A stretch of 64,000 nucleotides of DNA from Spirochaetes bacterium ADurb.BinA120 (GTDB lineage: Bacteria > Spirochaetota > UBA4802 > UBA5368): contig MVZN01000002.1 in the NCBI GenBank assembly GCA_002069125.1, forward strand, positions 1 to 64,000. Direction: 5' to 3'. Below, piece after piece: positions 19,712-30,451 of the stretch. Numbering within the stretch: the first letter of the stretch is position 1; the number at the start of each line of letters is the position of its first letter. The position numbers and the translations under genes were made by a program. Under the pieces are notes generated by a model that worked only from the letters and a program-made list of their open reading frames with translations, did no database searches and was not told the origin of the DNA.

Positions 19712-20102
19712 GTAATACCTCCATTTTATTCATTGTGATTGTACGGGCCTCCGGCGCCGTTTTCCCCGTAACATCGGCGGAGCCCGCCGGGACGCTCCGG
19801 CCGGTCGCAACCGGCCGGGCTTCGCTATCGGTACGTCCTGCCACCCAGTGAAGAAATATCCGTTTACTCCGGCGCGATACTCCTCGCTGGCAAGAAACAT
19901 ACAATGTATGCCGTAGCAAGGGAAGCAATAATTTTTACAGGCCCCGGGAATATCGTTCGAGGACCTTCTTCGGATTCCCCTTCCGGCCGTCCACTCGCCG
20001 CACCTTCATTAGCTCCTCCGGCCGGCGGCTCTTTTCTGTACGCGCTTCAACCGTCCGCGGAAACCTTTGAAGATCCTAACGGCCCGCCTTAAAATATATA
20101 AA
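19712..20102. other. Intergenic region between perR and bfr
   Basis: No gene is supported here. It holds two dyads: CATACAATGTATG (19898-19910, 5-bp arms around AAT), and a perfect 9-bp hairpin CCGGCCGGT/ACCGGCCGG with a 4-nt loop (19797-19818). The hairpin could stop perR transcription or shape the bfr leader; a TACAAT lies about 27 nt ahead of the bfr ATG but lacks a matching -35. Confidence 0.5.
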
Positions 20103-20489
20103 TCACCCCCCGCACTTTTCGCAGATACCGAAGAACTCTATGCGGTGGCTTCGCACCTCGAAGTTGCACCCGCGGCCGGCCCGGCGGTTCAATGTCTCGT
20201 CGAATGGCATCTCGACATCGGAAATCGCGCCGCAGCGTTCGCAGATGAAATGATAATGAGGCCTTACATCCGCGTCGAAACGGTCGAAGGTGCTTCCAAA
20301 ATCGATTTTTCGGACAAGGCCCTGATTGATGAGTATGCCGAGGTTGCGGTACACTGTCCCCATGCTCAGGTTCTTGAATTCCTTTTTTAGCCGCTCATAG
20401 ATCCAGTCGGCGGACGGGTGCGATTTCGTCGCCCTCAGCAATTCGAGTATTTTCTCCCGCTGCCTGCTCCTTTTATGCCGAATTTCCAT
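20103..20489 (-). CDS. perR: PerR-type peroxide-sensing repressor (Fur family)
   Basis: The 128-residue protein has the Fur-family winged helix (about residues 10-62) and dimerisation domain. The five regulatory metal ligands of B. subtilis PerR (His37, Asp85, His91, His93, Asp104) line up with a constant shift of 13: His24, Asp72, His78, His80, Asp91. Asp rather than Glu at two of these positions separates PerR from Fur. The structural zinc site Cys83-Cys86 and Cys123-Cys126 is present. PerR is inactivated by histidine oxidation when Fe-bound and meets peroxide. bfr is downstream on the same strand, and an operator candidate lies 75 nt upstream. Confidence 0.88.
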   Translation of the reverse strand: MEIRHKRSRQREKILELLRATKSHPSADWIYERLKKEFKNLSMGTVYRNLGILINQGLVRKIDFGSTFDRFDADVRPHYHFICERCGAISDVEMPFDETLNRRAGRGCNFEVRSHRIEFFGICEKCGG

Positions 20490-20549
20490 AGAGATCCCGT
20501 CGCCCCCGATTCCTAAAACCGCATCGCCTATCGTATAAGGATTTTAAAA

Positions 20550-20588
20550 ATTATAATCGGAATGATTACTAAAAATCATCATATAATT
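20550..20588 (-). promoter_or_regulatory. Candidate perR promoter and PerR-type operator
   Basis: On the minus strand a perfect TATAAT (complement of 20550-20555) sits about 60 nt ahead of perR. Just upstream is an 18-bp dyad with arms ATGATT (20562-20567) and AATCAT (20574-20579), inside a run of AT-rich sequence, as expected for Fur/PerR sites. The match to the PerR consensus is only partial. It also lies in the leader of uvrD. Confidence 0.5.
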
Positions 20589-20824
20589 CGATTGTCAATA
20601 AGAATTCCGTCGATTTCCATGAACGGGTATGCGGCCTTTTTCGGATGGCTTTTATCCCATGCCTCAAGGAGGGGAGCGCCTTCCTTTCCCTCGTTGTGGA
20701 GTCATGTATTCCGCGCATATCGACTGCCATTCAAGTTGGATGAATGGAAGCATATTAAAAATTGCTTGCCCCGTGGCCTCATGGCGGCGAATAGTACCTT
20801 ACCCCTGCGTTACCGGAAGGAAGC

Positions 20825-23050
<2,226 letters not shown>

Positions 23051-23165
23051 TCCGGGAATAGTACTTGACATTTCGTCCGAAATGGAGCACATTCTATACG
23101 GTTTTTACGAGGCTGTTTACGCCCAGGCGCCTGGATCCGCCAAAATCATCCATCAGGAGAGCGCG

Positions 23166-23531
23166 ATGACTACCGCACACAAGGTCACGTTTGAGTATAT
23201 TGAGGAGATCCCCATCCTAATAATCGAGGGTGATGTGACATCGGAAGCGGACGCGGAGATTATGCGGGTGTTCGGCAAACTCAGGGACAAGTATCATCCC
23301 AAGCATCTCATCATCAACTTCGAAAAAACCAGCTACATCAATTCCGCCGGCATAGCGACGCTTATCAACATCATCCAGAACATCAATGAGGTCGGTGGAA
23401 AGGTAAGCTTTGTGGGTCTCACCGGGCATTTCCAGAAGGTCATGGATATCGTCGGCATATCCGACTTCGTAAACAGCTTCGGCTCGGATTACGAGGCCAT
23501 CGCTGAGATCAAGGCGCCGAAACAATCATAA
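23166..23531 (+). CDS. STAS-domain anti-sigma factor antagonist
   Basis: The 121-residue product is one STAS domain. The phosphorylatable serine lies in INSAGIATL (Ser60), typical of SpoIIAA/RsbV-like antagonists that free a sigma factor or other partner when dephosphorylated. No anti-sigma kinase or phosphatase gene is next to it, so it is an orphan here. The ATG at 23166 has AGGAG 6 nt upstream; an earlier TTG frame extends into uvrD and is unlikely. The end overlaps the AOR gene by 6 nt. Confidence 0.9.
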   Translation: MTTAHKVTFEYIEEIPILIIEGDVTSEADAEIMRVFGKLRDKYHPKHLIINFEKTSYINSAGIATLINIIQNINEVGGKVSFVGLTGHFQKVMDIVGISDFVNSFGSDYEAIAEIKAPKQS

Positions 23532-25439
23532 TCCGTCGAGGCCGAGCTTGCGAAGGGTCTTGGCCGTCGGGCGCCCCGACGCGTCCCAGCCCCTCAGTCG
23601 ATAATACTTCGGGAGCATTTTACCCATCGGAACGACCGATTCCTTCTTGCCGGGTATAAGGCGCTCGTCGGTAAAGCGCTTAGGCAGCCTGTCCTGCTCC
23701 GCCCCTATGCCCTCGCGCAGATTGAACATCCTCTCCAGCGTATAACCGCGCTCCCCCACCCTGAAATATTTACCGAAATCCATTTTCATTCCGGTCGCGT
23801 ATTCTATGGCCCTGGTGTGCGGCAGCATGGGCAGATGTAACTTCATTATTGCGGGGAATTTAAGCAGCATGTCTATGAGCGCCCAGGAATGGGTGAGAAT
23901 CCAGGTGATAATCGAGGAAAGCAGCCTGCTGCCCGGCACCCTGTAGGCAATGGCCGGTACGAATGTCCATGAGGTGAACAGGCAGTTGCCGCCTGCGCTG
24001 ATGGCGGCCAGCAGGTTCTGGTCAAGGACGACCCATCCGGGTTTAGAGCGGTAATGAAACGGGTCGAGCGTAACCGGCCCCGTCGCCTCGAAGTAGATGA
24101 GATAACCCCCATCCAGATGGCAGGCCCCCCGGCTCGCCGTGGCGTAACCCAGTCCGTGGCCAACGGCCCCGCGCGGCTCGTATGCCGCCATCTCCAGGCC
24201 CTTAACGTGCGGCGCGAATTCCTCGCCTCCGTATTTGGCGGCGAGAAAGCGCACCCCCTCGGCCAGATCCGCGCCTATGCCCTCGCGATAGGCGATGCTT
24301 CGAAGCACCTCCGAAATGTTATCCTTCTTCCCAAACTCTATTCCGTTTTTCCACAATCCCCTCTCGTTCAACTCGGCGGCGAATCCCATTATCGCCCCCG
24401 TGCTTATGGAATCCATGCCGAGAAGGTCAAGCTCGTAGTTCCAGCGGAAAATCGCCTCCATGTCGTTTATAAGCATGTTCGAGCCCAGCAGGCAGAGGAT
24501 CTCGTACTCCGGCCCCTTTACCTCGCGCCCGTCCACGAGGACGACCCGTCCGCACCGGATGGGGCAGGAGAGGCAGCCCGTGTTTTTGACCAGGAATTCC
24601 TCGGCCAGGCGCTCGCCGCCGATCAGAGCGGCGTCCCTGTAGCTCCCCGCGCTGAAATTTCTGGTCGGCAACGTATTACGGACGGAAAGCGCCGTGAGGA
24701 AACCCGCGGTGCCGTAACGGGGCGCCGCCTCGCCTGTGGCGGGATGCTCCTTTAGCATCCTGGTCCATTTTTTAACCAGGTCCCTGTATTCGGCGGGGCG
24801 GTCCAGCTCCATCTTCGCGTTTCCTACCGCCACCATGCCTTTGAGATTTTTGGACCCCATAACCGCGCCCATGCCCGTTCGACCGTGAAGCCTTTCCTGC
24901 GAAACGATCGCCGCGTACTTTACTAGGTTCTCCCCGGCGGGACCTATTACGATCGTGCCGCCCTTTCCATGGAGTTCCATAAGCTCGTGCTGGGTCCTCT
25001 CGGTGTCCATGCCCCACAGGCCGGAGGCGTCCCTTATCTGGACCCCGCTCTCTTCGACAAGCAGGTATACCGGTTTCGACGCGCGGCCACGGACGAGCAG
25101 GCCGTCGAGCCCGCATCGCTTGAGGTATATGCCGAAATTGCCGCCGCTGTTGGAATGGCCGATAGCGCCGGTCAGCGGGCTTTTGGCGGAGATGTCGAAC
25201 CTGCTGGTGCATGGCCCCCCCGTACCGGTAAGAGGCGCTGTCATCACGACAAGCACGTTTTCGGGAGACATCGGATCGACTCCCGGAGGCAGGACGTCCC
25301 AGAGGATCCTGGTGGAAAGAAATCTGCCCCCCAGGAACCGTTCTCTGTCCTCATCCGATACAAGATATTCCGAAACCCGCCCGGTCCCCAGATCCACCTG
25401 TAGAAGCCTGCCCGTATACCCTCTGTACCTGCTTGCCAT
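23526..25439 (-). CDS. Aldehyde ferredoxin oxidoreductase (tungsten-type)
   Basis: The 637-residue protein is a full-length AOR. N-terminal domain features are visible (GGRFLSTRILWD, TGTGGPCTSRFDISAKSPLTG, GRTGMGAVMGSKNLKG), and the Fe4S4 ligands follow as CLSCPIRC (near residue 291) with a fourth Cys near GGNCLF. AORs use a tungsto-bispyranopterin to oxidise aldehydes to acids with ferredoxin as acceptor, usually in anaerobes. No pterin-synthesis gene is nearby. The ATG at 25439 has GGAG 6 nt upstream, preferred to 25451. Confidence 0.93.
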   Translation of the reverse strand: MASRYRGYTGRLLQVDLGTGRVSEYLVSDEDRERFLGGRFLSTRILWDVLPPGVDPMSPENVLVVMTAPLTGTGGPCTSRFDISAKSPLTGAIGHSNSGGNFGIYLKRCGLDGLLVRGRASKPVYLLVEESGVQIRDASGLWGMDTERTQHELMELHGKGGTIVIGPAGENLVKYAAIVSQERLHGRTGMGAVMGSKNLKGMVAVGNAKMELDRPAEYRDLVKKWTRMLKEHPATGEAAPRYGTAGFLTALSVRNTLPTRNFSAGSYRDAALIGGERLAEEFLVKNTGCLSCPIRCGRVVLVDGREVKGPEYEILCLLGSNMLINDMEAIFRWNYELDLLGMDSISTGAIMGFAAELNERGLWKNGIEFGKKDNISEVLRSIAYREGIGADLAEGVRFLAAKYGGEEFAPHVKGLEMAAYEPRGAVGHGLGYATASRGACHLDGGYLIYFEATGPVTLDPFHYRSKPGWVVLDQNLLAAISAGGNCLFTSWTFVPAIAYRVPGSRLLSSIITWILTHSWALIDMLLKFPAIMKLHLPMLPHTRAIEYATGMKMDFGKYFRVGERGYTLERMFNLREGIGAEQDRLPKRFTDERLIPGKKESVVPMGKMLPKYYRLRGWDASGRPTAKTLRKLGLDGL

Positions 25440-25616
25440 ACCACGCTCCATGGTTTATCCAATGTGAAATTCCTTAAATGATCGGCTTTCGACCGGTGAT
25501 ATAGCCCCACCGGAAAGCGCCGGCGAGCGGTATTTCCATCACCCAAGCCAATATCTACCACTCATCATGCGAAGAGAGGGAATAATCCTCTCCGTTTAAT
25601 AAAAACTTCAGTGCAA

Positions 25617-27596
25617 TCATGTTTCGTCGGATTTTCCTCCAGCGGCGGGAAGCGCCTGGAACAGGCGCTTCATCTCCGGAACCGAATATGCGATCGAGCA
25701 CTCCGGGAGGGATTTGATGAAAAACCGCCCGTAGCCCTTGCCGAGAATGCGGGAATCGAGAACCGCCACCACCCCCCTGTCCGTTTTACCGCGGATGAGC
25801 CTGCCGAACCCCTGCTTGAATTTGAGAACGGCAGCGGGAACCTGAAAAGAGTAAAACGGGTTCCCTCCCCGCTCCTCGATACGCTCCATTCTGGCCTGTA
25901 CGGGCGGCCGGTCCGGCACGGCAAAGGGAAGTCGCATCATTATCACCCCCCGAAGGAGGTCACCCGGAAGGTCTATTCCCTGCCAGAAGGAATGGGTCCC
26001 CATTAGAACGGCATTGCCGGCCTCCAGATAGCGCTCCAGTACCTCGGATGCCGGATATTCCCCCTGCGCGAAGACGGGATGATCGATCATCCCGGCCAGG
26101 CTCTCGCGAACGATCTCGAGCATGCGATAGGAGGTAAAGAGCATCAGACAGTTGCCGTTCAGATGTTCGATGATCTGCGCCGCGATCCGCGCGGCGTCGC
26201 CGGCGAAGGAATCCCCATCGGGTCCCCCCTCTTCACGATTGAGCAGAAGCACCGCCTGTTTCTTGAAATCGAAAGGGGAGCGCAGGAGAAGCGAGCGGTG
26301 CTCCCGCGATCCCAACCTGCCGGCGATATACGAAAAATCCCCGTTTACCGCGAGGGTGGCCGATACGTACACCACGCTCTCATATTGGGCCAGCACCTCC
26401 CTCTCCATGATTTCGGCGATATCGATCGGCTGCCCCTTAACCGTAACCTCTCCCAGGAGCTCCGTCTCGCCCCGCTCCAGCCAGTACACCCAGTCACTGT
26501 CCTCGCAGGCGATGGCCGATGAAAGCGCCTGCACCGCCGAAAAGAGCCTCGAGCGCGCGATCTCGAATTCGGCGCGGGACTCGTCGTCATCCATCTGCTC
26601 ATATATATCGTCGAGGAGGGCATAAAAACCCCGGTACGCGGTCATCATCTCCGCTCCGATGCCGAGAGGCTCTTTCAGCCTGTGCGAAAGTCTCCCGGCA
26701 GGCAGAAGATCGCGCAGCGATTCAAAAAACCTCTGAAGCTCCGCGAACAGGGCCTCGTGCCCCCCAAGCGCCTTCTTTCTCAAGGATTCGCGCCCTATCC
26801 TCGAGAGTATGGTCTTCCTGCGCCCCCTGCGGTGGAAACGCTCCGCGATCTCCATCATGTCGGAGAAGCTGACCGAAAAACCAAGCTGTTCGGAGGCGAC
26901 GTCCTCGATGGAATGGGCCTCGTCGAAGACCACCACGTCTGCGGCGGGTAGATATGTCCTGCCGGAATTTACGTTCGTGAAAAAAAGATAGTGATTTAGG
27001 ATCAACACGTCGGCCTGCTGCCAGCGTCTTCGCGCGAGCTGAAAGGCGCAATGTGAGGCGAAGGCGCAGGTGGACATGTCGCAGGCCTCGCTCTCCCGCG
27101 AGACGCGCGACCAGAGCGACTGCGGCATCCTGGTGTCGAACCTGCTAAGCGGCCCTCCCCGATCAAAAAGTCCCCTGAGCTCCTCGAGCCAGTGAAGCTC
27201 GACCCTGTGGAACTCGCCCCGCTCCAGGAGTGACTCGAAACGGCGGCGGCATGGGTAATTGGCGCTCCCCATGCAGAGCTCGTACCTGAATTCCCTTCCG
27301 ACAAGCCTTTTTATTATTTCGCGCGCAACGGGGATGTCCTTTTCCAGAAGCTGTTTCTGGAGCGCCCGGGTCTCGGTGCTCACCCAGAGGCGCTTGCCGT
27401 TTTCCAGGCAATGGCTTATGGCCGGCACTAAATAGGCCAGGGTCTTGCCGACTCCCGTCCCGGCCTCCACAAAACAGCCCTCGCCATCGCACAGGGCCTC
27501 CAGTATGAAATCGGCCATGCGCGTCTGCTCTTCGCGCGGCTCGAAACGCCCGTTCAGGGAGGACAGTATGCCGTTTTCGCCGAACACCTCTATCAT
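25617..27596 (-). CDS. DinG/XPD-like Fe-S helicase
   Basis: The 659-residue superfamily 2 helicase starts with motif I EAGTGVGKT (near residue 45), has DEAH (near 215) and ends with helicase motifs such as TSFWQGIDLPG-like HSFWQGIDLPG. Four cysteines in the Fe-S domain are visible (CMGSANYPC and CDMSTCAFASHC), implying a [4Fe-4S] cluster as in DinG and XPD. The role is probably processing of R-loops, forks or damaged DNA. No clear ribosome site precedes the ATG at 27596. A perfect 14-bp palindrome is found 27 nt upstream. Confidence 0.9.
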   Translation of the reverse strand: MIEVFGENGILSSLNGRFEPREEQTRMADFILEALCDGEGCFVEAGTGVGKTLAYLVPAISHCLENGKRLWVSTETRALQKQLLEKDIPVAREIIKRLVGREFRYELCMGSANYPCRRRFESLLERGEFHRVELHWLEELRGLFDRGGPLSRFDTRMPQSLWSRVSRESEACDMSTCAFASHCAFQLARRRWQQADVLILNHYLFFTNVNSGRTYLPAADVVVFDEAHSIEDVASEQLGFSVSFSDMMEIAERFHRRGRRKTILSRIGRESLRKKALGGHEALFAELQRFFESLRDLLPAGRLSHRLKEPLGIGAEMMTAYRGFYALLDDIYEQMDDDESRAEFEIARSRLFSAVQALSSAIACEDSDWVYWLERGETELLGEVTVKGQPIDIAEIMEREVLAQYESVVYVSATLAVNGDFSYIAGRLGSREHRSLLLRSPFDFKKQAVLLLNREEGGPDGDSFAGDAARIAAQIIEHLNGNCLMLFTSYRMLEIVRESLAGMIDHPVFAQGEYPASEVLERYLEAGNAVLMGTHSFWQGIDLPGDLLRGVIMMRLPFAVPDRPPVQARMERIEERGGNPFYSFQVPAAVLKFKQGFGRLIRGKTDRGVVAVLDSRILGKGYGRFFIKSLPECSIAYSVPEMKRLFQALPAAGGKSDET

Positions 27597-27623
27597 GGTG
27601 TGTCACCGGGCCGGTCTGGTGAA

Positions 27624-27637
27624 ATGAGCGCGCTCAT
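27624..27637. promoter_or_regulatory. Perfect palindrome upstream of the DinG-like helicase gene
   Basis: ATGAGCGCGCTCAT is a perfect 14-bp palindrome starting 28 nt ahead of the helicase ATG, a suitable place for a repressor. No known LexA box is matched. It could also be part of the terminator hairpin next to it. Confidence 0.4.
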
Positions 27638-27660
27638 GCCGGGCCGAAGGCTGGCCCGGC
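27638..27660 (-). terminator. Hairpin after the zinc-ribbon/DUF4389 gene
   Basis: GCCGGGCC (27638-27645) and GGCCCGGC (27653-27660) make a perfect 8-bp stem with a 7-nt loop, 38 nt after the stop of the minus-strand gene. No U-run follows directly, so factor-independent stopping is doubtful. Confidence 0.45.
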
Positions 27661-27698
27661 GCGCCTTAATACGCAAGAACAATTTTCCGGATACGGGG

Positions 27699-29681
27699 CT
27701 ATTCGAAGCGGAATGAGGGGTAGCGATCCACAAGTCCGATCATGAACGCGTTGACGTTGACCCAATGATTGAAGTAGCGCGCCATGAAGTCGAAAAGCAC
27801 GTTTGGCCATTTCTTGAAGATCAGGACTGAAACCAGGCCCGCGAAAAAGATGAGAAGCGCCCCGAGCGAGAGCAGGAAGAGCAGCACGAGGTGCGGGAGC
27901 AGCGCAAGGAAGATCCCCAGCCCGGTCAGGCGGAGGAAGGCGATAAAACGCGAATAACGGACAGGGTATGTCACCGCAAGCTGCAGCGCGTAGTCTATGT
28001 TCTTCCTTCCGACAAAGCCCGGCATCTCCTCTACCACATCAAACGCGCAGGCGGCAAGCGAAACCGCCCCCCTCAGGGTGTTTTCCTGCATTTCAAGAAA
28101 ATCCTCCTCGGGATAGCCCCTGAAGAGCACCAGGAGGGTGTTCACGAATCCAAGAATCGCCGATACCGCCCAATACAGCAGGTTTACCAGAAATCTGGGC
28201 AAGAGGCCTATCGCGTACAGCCCCAGAAGCCTCAGGGCCGCGCCGACTCTGGAGTAGGACAGGGAATAATCGATGGAGAAATTTATGACACCGCCCGGGA
28301 CCGTGTCGGCCGCCGCCGCGCCCTCCTTTTCCAGGTCCGCCCGGTAACGGGAGAACTCCTGCCGGGTCTCCAGGTCCAGATAATCCTCGGAGGCCGCCTC
28401 GAGCGCGGGTGCCGGCGCCCTTTCTGGGCCCGGGGCGAAGAGCTCATCGTCAAATTCTTCCTTTTGCAGCTTTTCGAGGTCGATCTCCGGAAGGCTCTCC
28501 TCTTCGAACTCGTCGATAATTCTCAAATCTCTCTCACCGGCCAGATCGTCCACGCTTAGCGATGGATCGATCTCGTGGAGATTGAGCTTGATATCCTCCT
28601 CGCCGGGCAGCGCCTCGTCCATGGCGTGCGCGCCAGTGGTCGCGTGGGATTCGCCGGCGCCAAGCTCATCGATGCTAAGACCGGTATCCTCGAGCGTTAG
28701 GCGCTCGTCATCATCGATATCCACGCCTTTTTTCAACTCCTCCACTTCGTCCAGGGTGATGTCCAGCGTGTCGAGATCGATGGTGGTGTCGAATTCGTCC
28801 TCCAACTGTCGCGCCTGGGCCGGGCGCTTCGACACGGGCTCGAGTTCATCCAGCTCTTCCAGAATGAACTCGTCCCCCGTGGAAAGATCGGCGCCGGATG
28901 GCCCGGGGCGTCCGCCCTCGTCGAGCTCTATATCGAGTGAATCCAGATCGATCGTCAGGCTCTCATCAATGTCGTCTGAATCCTTCGAGAACACCTCGTC
29001 GGATTTAATCTCGCTTTCCATCGATAATTCGTCGGAGAAATCCACAAGCTCATCATGCGGCCCATCCCTCCGGGCGGGCGCGGACTTGCGGTGCGGCGGT
29101 TCGTCCTCGAGCATGATGGAATCGAAATCGATCTCATCCTCCGCGCCGCCATCCGTCCCTTTCCCCGCCGGTTTATGGCCGGTCTCCGGTTCGTCGGCGA
29201 ACACCATGTCGTCGAACTCGCCGGCGGGTTCCTTCATCTCCGCCTCGAGGCTCTCCCCGAAATCCTCGAGCTTTAGGGCCTCGTCCTCCAGCGACTCATG
29301 CTCCACGCCTGGAGCGGGTTCTTCGGACAATAGGCTTTCCACGGAATCGAGGCCGAAATCGTCGGTGCTCAACTCGTCCTTCATCTGCGGACCGGAGTCG
29401 AGCGAGGCGGAATCGAAGTCATCCAGCGCCGCCAATTTATCGCCGGATGGAAGCGGCTTGCCATGCCCTCCCGCCGCGTCGTATCCCCCGGGAAGGTCGG
29501 GCAAGGAATCGAAATCGCCGGCGGGCGCGCGCTCCGCCGCGGCGGCAGTTCGCGCCTTGAGCCTGTTGTCGATGATCACGTTAGTCCCGCACTTCGGGCA
29601 CGAGAAACCGAATTTCTTATTGGTTATCTTGCCGTCGTCCACCGCGTAGGCGGCGTCGCAATGCGTGCACCGTACTATCAT
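27699..29681 (-). CDS. Zinc-ribbon, acidic-repeat, tandem DUF4389-like membrane protein
   Basis: The 660-residue protein has three parts. Residues 1-40 form a four-cysteine zinc ribbon (Cys5, Cys8, Cys28, Cys31) of the MJ0042 type. Residues ~45-455 are disordered and strongly acidic, with recurring short motifs such as IDLDSLDIELDE (near 243) and IDLDTLDITLDE (near 299). Residues ~470-660 contain two hydrophobic units; the second ends with KKWPNVLFDFMARYFNHW and VDRYPSFRF, typical of the lipid-associated DUF4389 domain, and the first is an older-looking copy. The acidic part may contact a partner in the cytoplasm. The function is unknown. It lies 15 nt after the DUF4234 gene. Confidence 0.75.
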   Translation of the reverse strand: MIVRCTHCDAAYAVDDGKITNKKFGFSCPKCGTNVIIDNRLKARTAAAAERAPAGDFDSLPDLPGGYDAAGGHGKPLPSGDKLAALDDFDSASLDSGPQMKDELSTDDFGLDSVESLLSEEPAPGVEHESLEDEALKLEDFGESLEAEMKEPAGEFDDMVFADEPETGHKPAGKGTDGGAEDEIDFDSIMLEDEPPHRKSAPARRDGPHDELVDFSDELSMESEIKSDEVFSKDSDDIDESLTIDLDSLDIELDEGGRPGPSGADLSTGDEFILEELDELEPVSKRPAQARQLEDEFDTTIDLDTLDITLDEVEELKKGVDIDDDERLTLEDTGLSIDELGAGESHATTGAHAMDEALPGEEDIKLNLHEIDPSLSVDDLAGERDLRIIDEFEEESLPEIDLEKLQKEEFDDELFAPGPERAPAPALEAASEDYLDLETRQEFSRYRADLEKEGAAAADTVPGGVINFSIDYSLSYSRVGAALRLLGLYAIGLLPRFLVNLLYWAVSAILGFVNTLLVLFRGYPEEDFLEMQENTLRGAVSLAACAFDVVEEMPGFVGRKNIDYALQLAVTYPVRYSRFIAFLRLTGLGIFLALLPHLVLLFLLSLGALLIFFAGLVSVLIFKKWPNVLFDFMARYFNHWVNVNAFMIGLVDRYPSFRFE

Positions 29682-29696
29682 CGCGCTCTCCTGACC

Positions 29697-30005
29697 TTAT
29701 CTCCCCGGATAGTATCGCTCATTGACATTTTGCTGAACAACCAGAAACGATATGGGAAGAAACAGTATCATATACCATTTCAGGTCCCTTCCATTGAGCT
29801 CCTCCGATTTCTGCATGTACCTCATGTTGATGTACACGCTCCACAGGCCGAATGTGAAAAACACGAGAAGTATATTGGACACCGGCTTGTCGTCGAATAT
29901 ACGGCTCATCCTGGCAAGCCACCAGAAGTAGTACAGGCCCAAGGTAAGCGCCATCAGGAGGAACAGAACAATAAGGTTGTTTTCCGGGACGTTCTCGACC
30001 TTCAT
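29697..30005 (-). CDS. DUF4234-like small membrane protein
   Basis: The 102-residue product has three hydrophobic segments, and LTLGLYYFWWLARM closely resembles the opening of DUF4234. The function is unknown. It is immediately upstream of the zinc-ribbon/DUF4389 gene on the same strand, so the two are likely cotranscribed. Confidence 0.72.
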   Translation of the reverse strand: MKVENVPENNLIVLFLLMALTLGLYYFWWLARMSRIFDDKPVSNILLVFFTFGLWSVYINMRYMQKSEELNGRDLKWYMILFLPISFLVVQQNVNERYYPGR

Positions 30006-30451
30006 GCGCGCCTCTGATCTCTTATTTCCGCCGTCGGTTCCCGGCGGAGCGTCTTATATGGTCCGCGTCACCGGCTTCGGCCCGCCCATTTCCCGTCGCG
30101 TACTATGGAAAGCGAGGCTCTGCCGAGTTGGCGGCATCCATGGTACTAACTTATGGAATCAAATCAAAAACTTCAATAAATAATTGGCGGAGGCGCCATT
30201 CCGGAGGAGTCAAACTATATCCTCATCCGCCATCGCGTCAAAATGCGCGCCCGCGAGAGCTCTTACGCCGACTCTATTTTATTAACGGAATAATCCTCCA
30301 TTTTACTTACTTTTTTTTCGGCCTGGCCATTGGCCGGCGCTAGTGCGCCGCGCCGCCCATTCCGCCGTAAAAAGTTCTTGTAATTTTAATCAATTTTTCG
30401 GTCATTATAAGCCTTGACCATCCAGCGGCCCCGACGGAGTAAAATACGACA
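30006..30451. other. Divergent intergenic region, no gene seen
   Basis: This 446-nt gap between the DUF4234 gene and the large membrane protein gene is AT-rich in its middle and right parts. It must carry two promoters, but I find no convincing -35/-10 pair; a TTGACC at 30411 has only a distant TAAAAT. Small inverted repeats such as CGGCGC/GCGCCG (30335-30350) are too short to interpret. Confidence 0.4.

Noticed and set aside
28582-29649. A 355-residue serine-rich frame opposite the acidic region
   Set aside because: The serine runs are the complement of the Asp/Glu codons of the zinc-ribbon/DUF4389 gene.
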